NCBI GenBank assembly: GCA_036365515.1
Contig: CM070876.1
Location: 119,896,810 to 119,960,809, forward strand
Origin: Torymus aiolomorphi
Taxonomy: Eukaryota; Arthropoda; Insecta; Hymenoptera; Torymidae
Direction of reading: 5' to 3'
Length of the DNA: 64,000 nt
The position numbers and the translations under genes were made by a program. This document shows, piece by piece, positions 58,641 to 64,000 of this stretch (the stretch's first letter is position 1; each line of letters opens with the position of its first letter). Under the pieces are notes generated by a model. The model was not told where the DNA came from. It saw nothing but the letters and a program-made list of their open reading frames with translations, and did not search any database.

Positions 58641-59570
58641 CTAGTAGGTGTTCAAAATTTCCTTCTGACAAATTGAGTGGGAGGTGTCGATAAATAAAGT
58701 TTCGGTGTCTAAGCCTACGAAATGTGTGACCTAGACATCCAAATTGAATTATTCCAATAGACCGACCACCCCCGGGTCGGGTTTCCTAATTTGAATTTAT
58801 CCCACGTGGTTTGCCTATAGGTTTTCCCCGAAGACATAACCAACAGGTATAGGACAAAATATAGGTGTATAGGAAGATCCATAGTCCACAGGAGAAATTA
58901 TAGGTTATGTGTAAAAAAATAGGTAATTGAAAAATAAAGGTGTGGAAGAATGCGCGCTACGCCAAAAGGCTGTGTGGGAACCACCAATAAGTAAAATGGT
59001 TATGTAAACATATAGTAGAAAATGAATAATTTTTAATTGCACTAATTCATGATTCATGTAGTAGCGCGAAATAGGTCAGAAAAACAGCGATTTTCTTTTC
59101 GCAACAATAAGTATCTTTTTAAAAGGTTCGGCTTGATACATATTTTTTGTACTTATAAGAAAGAGCAGAATTTCATCTTTGTCAACATACATTTTTATTT
59201 TTCTAAATACACCTTTACATTAACAAACTTTATTACTTTCTATCACAATTGATATGATTCCTATAAACTACCTAGTAAAAATTACTAATTTCAATAATAT
59301 TTTTCTCAAAAAATAGATCGGCAACCTATATTTTAAAAATTGAGGAAACTTCTTTAGATTGTAAAGAACACACTAAAATGTTGTTACTTTCGAAAACCAC
59401 TTTTTCATATATTAGAGAAGTACCTTAAAGGAAGTTTATAAAATTACTATTGATTATTGTTAATCACTGCTGAAAAAATTACAAATGTACAGTTACTTAA
59501 ACTATTCATATCAACGATTGCACATTTTTATTAAGGACTCTCACATATTCTGCAAAAATGCAGCCAACTA
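58641..59570. other. No gene seen
   Basis: Contains a small stem (GACCGACCACCCCCGGGTCGG, about 58760-58780) and repeated ATAGG(T/A) words at 58850-58930. The rest is AT-rich. Confidence 0.35.
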
Positions 59571-59574
59571 TTTC

Positions 59575-60125
59575 GAATTTTTATACTCAGAAAAACGATC
59601 CTCCGGTACCAAAATAAAACTCCTCTGAAAAAATCTTCCTGCAATAAAAAGGACTTTCTCCCGCGTGGTAGAATCGTAATTCGATTACAGGAACCGTGGT
59701 CTCCTGTTGTAGGAGGCCAATCCTTCTACACAACAATAATTTTACGTTTTATTACAAGAATATTCTCCTATAGCACCCAATATTGGAACAACATTGCTCA
59801 ATTATTGCTTTGTCATATTCCCCATATTCGCCAATATTCCCTCAACACTTTTATATATAGATGCTATATTGGAGCAATGTTGCTGTAATCCGTGATTTCC
59901 GTTTCACCATTGCTTTTTTAAAATGACGAGTCAGGCTCTCTGTCATAGCAATATTGCAGCAATATTGAGCCAATATTTCTCAACACGAAAGGAATATTAT
60001 TTTTAAAATTATATTTTTATGCTGGTTTTTCTAATGACTTTGCAATACTGCAAGAATTTTGTACAATATATATGAACACTGGAAGAATGTTCCCGTTTGG
60101 CCACTGATTGTTCGAGTAATATTGC
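59575..60125. repeat. Further copy of the CAATATTG repeat arm
   Basis: 59770-60125 is homologous and parallel to 56515-56890 (CACCCAATATTGGAACAACA, AGCAATATTGCAGCAATATT, CAACACGAAAGGAATATTA). The upstream 59575-59650 matches 56155. It is a single arm, with no matching inverted arm nearby. Confidence 0.8.
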
Positions 60126-60129
60126 CTGT

Positions 60130-61400
60130 GCTGTGCCAGCGCCCTCGCTGCGCTCGGGTACACTAAACTTACGCTGTGCAAAAAAGAGCCACTAAGTCAC
60201 GAGTATCGTACAGAGTTTTATAGCACTGCCTGCCCTAAGCCCGCTGTCACGCCTATTCGTACCCAAAGTAGTCCTTTTTTGCACCGTGAGGTTAGCGCAC
60301 GAGCGTAACGAGTGTGATAAACACGGTGCAAAAATGACTACTTTAGTCACGGATAGGCGTGACTAAAGTGCGGGCTTAGGTCACACCGTACTATAATAGT
60401 TATTTTCGATACAAGTGTGCGAAGTGGGTCATTCTCGCATGGGTGTAGTTTGTCGCCCGAGCGAAGCGAGGGTGACAAAAACACCCGTGCAATGATGACC
60501 CTTTTCGGTCACGTGTATCGAACTCTATTTTTTTTAACGGAGTGTGTGAAACTAGCCTTGTTGTTTGTTTTGTGTGCGCGAAGTAGCTGTTTCTCGCACG
60601 GCGTGCGCGAAAGTAAATTGATCTGCGCATGCGCGACTTTCGCGCACGCCGTGTGAAAAACAGCTACTTCGCGCACGCAAAACAAGCACGAGAAGGCGAG
60701 TTTCGCACACTCCGTTAAAAAATAGTTATTTTCGATACAAGTGCGAAAAAATGATTTTATCCTCGTGTGGACGTTTGCGTCCGAGCGAAGCGAGGGTGAA
60801 AAGGCCACACGAGGATAAAATCACTTTCTCACTCGAGTATCGAACACAATTTTTTGACACGACGTGCGGGAAGCTTAATTTAGGGCATGCTTTTTTATTA
60901 GAGCGTGTGCGAAATCGAGCTTTGCGCACGGAGTGTGAAAATAGTACATTTCGATACTAGTGCGAGGATTTGATTTTCCCCTCGTGTGACTGTTTGCACC
61001 CGAGCGAAGCGAGGGTGAAAAGGTCACACGAGGAGAAAATCAACTTCTCACACAAGTGTCGAACCGTATTTTTTGACACGACGTGCGAGAAGTGAGATTT
61101 TTGCACGCATCGTTTAACGCAGCGTGCGAGAAATCGAACTTCTCGCACGGAGTTTCAAAAAAATTATTTTTAACACTCCGTGCGTAAAGTACTACTTTTA
61201 CATACGCTTAGGTTTACAAGTGCACGCTCAAATAGCGTATTTTACGCACGTTGTGTCAAAAAATAATGTCTGATACTCATGATAAAAATGATTCTGACAC
61301 GAGTATGATTGTCGCCCTCGCTTCGTTCGGGCGCCCAACTCACACTCTTACAAGAATAATTGTTACCACACTAGTATCGAATAGTACTATTACATATTAT
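60130..61400. repeat. Island of palindromic CGAGCGAAGCGAGGGTG units
   Basis: At least four units of about 220-330 bp each contain TTTCGATAC(A/T)AGTG, then a stem such as GATTTTATCCTCGTGTGG with its complement CCACACGAGGATAAAATC. The loop is CCGAGCGAAGCGAGGGTG, followed by (C/T)GAGTATCGAA. Palindromes with GCGCATGCGCG and TTTTTGACACGACGTGCG alternate with them. 60170-60300 matches 33240-33420 inverted. No gene. Confidence 0.85.
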
Positions 61401-61742
61401 ATGTGAATTTATTTATTTAGTTTTAAATACTTTGTAATGTACGGGTTTGCTTATTCTCACAACATTTACTTTAATAATAGGCAAACGATACACATTACTT
61501 AAAATCATAGATAAGAGTTTATTATCATTATTTAATATACAATTATTGTACCGAACTTATCTAATGTAATATTTCTGTACCGGCGAGCTAATGTACAATT
61601 ACGTGCATATTAAAATATGCGATACAATTAGTCAGACTATAAACGCGCGCAGGTCAAATAATGTTCCCCTACCTTTTGGAGTTTCGCTCGCTGGTGACGC
61701 TGACGGCAAGCCTCCACCAGAACCCTCGGCTCGTTCGCAATC

Positions 61743-61763
61743 ACACACACACACACACACACA
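61743..61763. repeat. (CA)n microsatellite
   Basis: About ten uninterrupted CA units. Confidence 0.95.
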
Positions 61764-61832
61764 TGCATATTTTCAGGACTCTACGCGAGAGTCTCGCTGA
61801 GCTTCACGAAACCAAAGTGCAGGGATTGAATA

Positions 61833-62733
61833 ATACACTGAGAAAAAAGTTTTATAATTTTTAATTGTAAAAAAACTTACAGAAAAAATTACTATACTGT
61901 GCGGAGAATCCTACCACAAGATCGCACAAGTGAGATATTTACTAAAATTCTAATAACTTTTACACTAAAAGTATGAAAAAATTACTAAAAAGTTAATAAA
62001 AGTTATTTTACAAAAGTAGAAAAAATTACTAAACAGCATGATAAAAATTAGATTTCATAAATTTTACAAAACTTTAATATAAATTTTACCTCGAAAACTA
62101 GTAAATTTTATTATACTGGATAAAAGTTTTTCCTGTACAGTATAGTAATTTTAGGAGTACGCACTGCACTGCGCATGCGCGCTACCATCAAAACAGCATA
62201 ACATCGCGCCGACTCATTCTAACCTGCAATTTTGTTGAAGAAAACTTACTTTAGATATAGTATAGATAAGTTTTTTTATTAATTACTTTGATGAACACTT
62301 AGATAATTATCCATAGATTAATATCCAATTTGTTTTCGAAGTTTGATAAGAATAATTCACTTTTATAAGTATTGTTATACTGTAACATATGTAGACGATT
62401 CGAATTTTATCATTTAAGTGTTCGTCAACGGCGCAAATGGTAAGGAGATCGCTAATCAATTCGAAGGCCCAGGTTCGTTTCCCTATTCCAGAAAGATTTT
62501 GTTTCATCGTTTAAATTTAATATAATTTAATCAGATCTGTTTATTTTTAATAAATTCTTAATAAAACAAATAAAATCGGTGAAAAATTTTTTCTGAAATT
62601 TTTCGCGAAAGTATAAAAATTACTATACTGTTTTATGAAAACTATTAAACTGACATCTTGTGGGGAGATTCCCTTACAGTATAGTAACATTTCCTATAAG
62701 TATTATAAAAATTACACAATTTTTTTCTCAGTT
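61833..62733. mobile_element. Element Z: second CACTGAG MITE with tRNA-like cassette
   Basis: Left end CACTGAGAAAAAAGTTTTAT; right end AAATTTTTTTCTCAGT(T), the last base changed from G. Imperfect TIRs of about 90 bp include AAAAATTACTATACTGT and, further in, GGAGAATCC..CCACAAGAT / ATCTTGTGGGGAGATTCCC. TA flanks both sides (61831-61832 and 62734-62735). There is no coding capacity. It shares its end sequence, internal ATTACTATA motif and central tRNA-like sequence with element X at 25.4-26.5 kb, although the centres are otherwise unalike. Confidence 0.78.
62420..62490 (+). other. tRNA-like sequence inside element Z
   Basis: GCGCAAATGGTAAGGAGATC (A-box-like) is followed about 30 nt later by AGGTTCGTTTCC (B-box-like). 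It is a degenerate tRNA relative. It has the position and spacing of the cassette in element X but opposite orientation in the window. Stems are poorly conserved. Confidence 0.5.
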
Positions 62734-62963
62734 TAATAATTGGCTGAAGGCCGTAAATAATAAAGTACCGTTACTAGCTGGTCTCGCGATTCGGCAGAGA
62801 GTGAGTGCCCTTCGCCCTGTCGCTCGCTCCGTCGGTGATCGTAGCGCTGTTGTCGGATCGCAGCTCAGCATGTCCGACCAGTACAATTAGCAACGTCTCG
62901 GCTCAGCACTTTTCCATAGCAGCAGCAGCAGGCTTTTGGTATGGATGGGACAGGGCCATTTAA

Positions 62964-63101
62964 CCTTCTGACAGCCGGCATGACGCCATATGGCGTCATT
63001 CCATGATCGGCCCACATATACTATTACTAAAGAAACGTTTATATGGAAAATTTCGAGAAAGTTACACTTTTTCAGTAGGAAAAATGCCGGCGGTCAGAAG
63101 G
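62964..63101. mobile_element. piggyBac-like MITE, 138 bp
   Basis: CCTTCTGACAGCCGGCAT at the left and ATGCCGGCGGTCAGAAGG at the right form the TIRs. TTAA lies outside the left end (62960-62963) and TTCA, one change from TTAA, outside the right end (63102-63105). TTAA duplication is the hallmark of piggyBac elements. A perfect 20-bp palindrome, ATGACGCCATATGGCGTCAT, lies just inside the left end (62980-62999). Confidence 0.7.
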
Positions 63102-63105
63102 TTCA

Positions 63106-63800
63106 GGTTGTATTGGCCGTAAGGTCTCATTCAAAAATTTAAGACAGATATTTTGATCGTATAATTCGTCGAAAACAGTAATATTCTACAGTACTAAGAG
63201 TAAACAAATATGTAAAATGTTTTTTAGAACTATGAAGAAAACTTTACATCGGTTTTAGAACATTTTGATACTCATTTTTTTTCACTTTTTGGTATGACGG
63301 TACTCCTTATTACACAGTTTTTATACTATAACTTTAATACTAGCTCGTAAAAGCAATTCATTTCAATTGCAATCGATTATAAAGGTTTTCTTTTACGTAA
63401 ACACAAATTTACAAGAACTAAACACTATTTTTTCAAATTAATTTTTTCAATAACTACGACGAATCTAGCCATATTCAGAGAATCTCCATAAGAACCCACG
63501 TTAATTTTAAACTACAATATCTCGATAACTAGCTCGCAAATCATATTCAAATTTGGCAGATACGTTTATAATGATCTTATTGACCTACTGACGAAATTTT
63601 ATTGATCTGACATTATTTTTTACATCTAGCCCATAGAACCTTAAGGGGGTGTCAAACTCAATTCTGCGATTTGACCGACCCATAGGTCGGTAAGGTAGGA
63701 AGTACATACTATTGATGAAATATGACACAAGCGCCATCTCTGGAAAATCGTAATAGATTTTAACATAGATGGCGCTACATATTTCAAAAATATTAAAGAT
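63106..63800. other. No gene; short AGATGGCGC inverted repeat at 63731-63775
   Basis: GCGCCATCT at 63731 and AGATGGCGC at 63767 face each other over 45 bp, a motif often seen in insect MITEs. The rest is AT-rich and unassigned. Confidence 0.45.
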
Positions 63801-64000
63801 ACGCGTTTTTTTATTATAAACAATTGTACATATTTCGCGTATACGTATTTCTTTTTATAATTAATTATGCGTATTTTGCGTATACGCATTTTTATTGTTA
63901 ATAATAGTGCGTATTTCACATATATACGCATATTTATTACAAATAATTCTGCGCATTTCGCTTATACGCATTTTATAATAAATAATTTGGTGTATTTCGC
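63800..64000. repeat. ~50-bp tandem repeat, continuing past the window
   Basis: Four units of the type (T/C)GCGTATTTCGCGTATACGCA followed by AT-rich TTTATTNNNAATAAT. The CGTATACG centre is palindromic. The array is cut by the end of the window. Confidence 0.85.

Noticed and set aside
61833..62733. Tc1/mariner MITE because of flanking TA
   Set aside because: The related element X has TG flanks, and the CACTGAG end is not typical of Tc1/mariner, so the superfamily is left open.

Overview
This is repeat-rich, AT-rich animal DNA, most likely from an insect and possibly a hymenopteran. The signs are insect-type mobile elements (Ty1/copia, Penelope-like elements or PLEs, CR1/jockey-group LINEs, long-TIR DNA transposons, MITEs), several satellite families, and one short exon that resembles the insect SOSS complex subunit C. 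There are no bacterial features. Nearly all recognisable coding capacity belongs to mobile elements, and each has at least one visible lesion. The species assignment is inference.

Layout. 0-8 kb: unique AT-rich DNA with a 120-bp satellite (0.8-2.2 kb), a foldback repeat (4.2-4.6 kb) and a 254-bp MITE with a 6-bp target duplication (7.2 kb). 8.1-12.8 kb: a complete minus-strand copia retrotransposon with two 227-bp LTRs and a 5-bp target duplication. Its single ORF is broken by one frameshift and one nonsense codon. 14.6 kb: the probable SOSS-C exon with both splice signals. 14.8-30.7 kb: a Russian-doll nest. An old PLE (here PLE-2) carries a younger PLE (PLE-1, 14-bp target duplication) in its coding region and a long-TIR DNA transposon (element Y) in its 3' part. 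Y carries a small palindromic PLE (PLE-3, 13-bp target duplication) in its transposase gene and a CACTGAG-type MITE (element X) at its left tip.

30.8-33.2 kb is mostly unique. 33.7-49.9 kb is a composite repeat domain: GA/CT-rich tracts, a 161-bp satellite and a ~200-bp conserved segment occur at both ends in opposite orientation, and two decayed LINEs lie between or inside them. The first LINE has a solo LTR in its 3' UTR. 49.9-51.4 kb is a ~95-bp satellite with a palindromic MITE inserted. 53.8-54.3 kb carries inverted, diverged copies of the first satellite, followed by a copia RT fragment (54.8-55.4 kb) and a 12/24-bp minisatellite. 56.5-64 kb is a series of foldback and palindromic repeats, a 5S-like SINE fragment, a second CACTGAG element (element Z), a piggyBac-like MITE and a ~50-bp tandem repeat running off the end.

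The most interesting observations are these. (i) Two independent CACTGAG-terminated elements each carry a central tRNA-like cassette with A-box and B-box matches. (ii) Three different PLE families share an inverted-dimer layout with a 34-42 bp extension at one end and a hammerhead-like hairpin/GAAACGT(C/T)G signature. (iii) The order of events in the nest can be read from target duplications. (iv) Composite GA-rich/satellite modules lie in mirror image around the LINEs.
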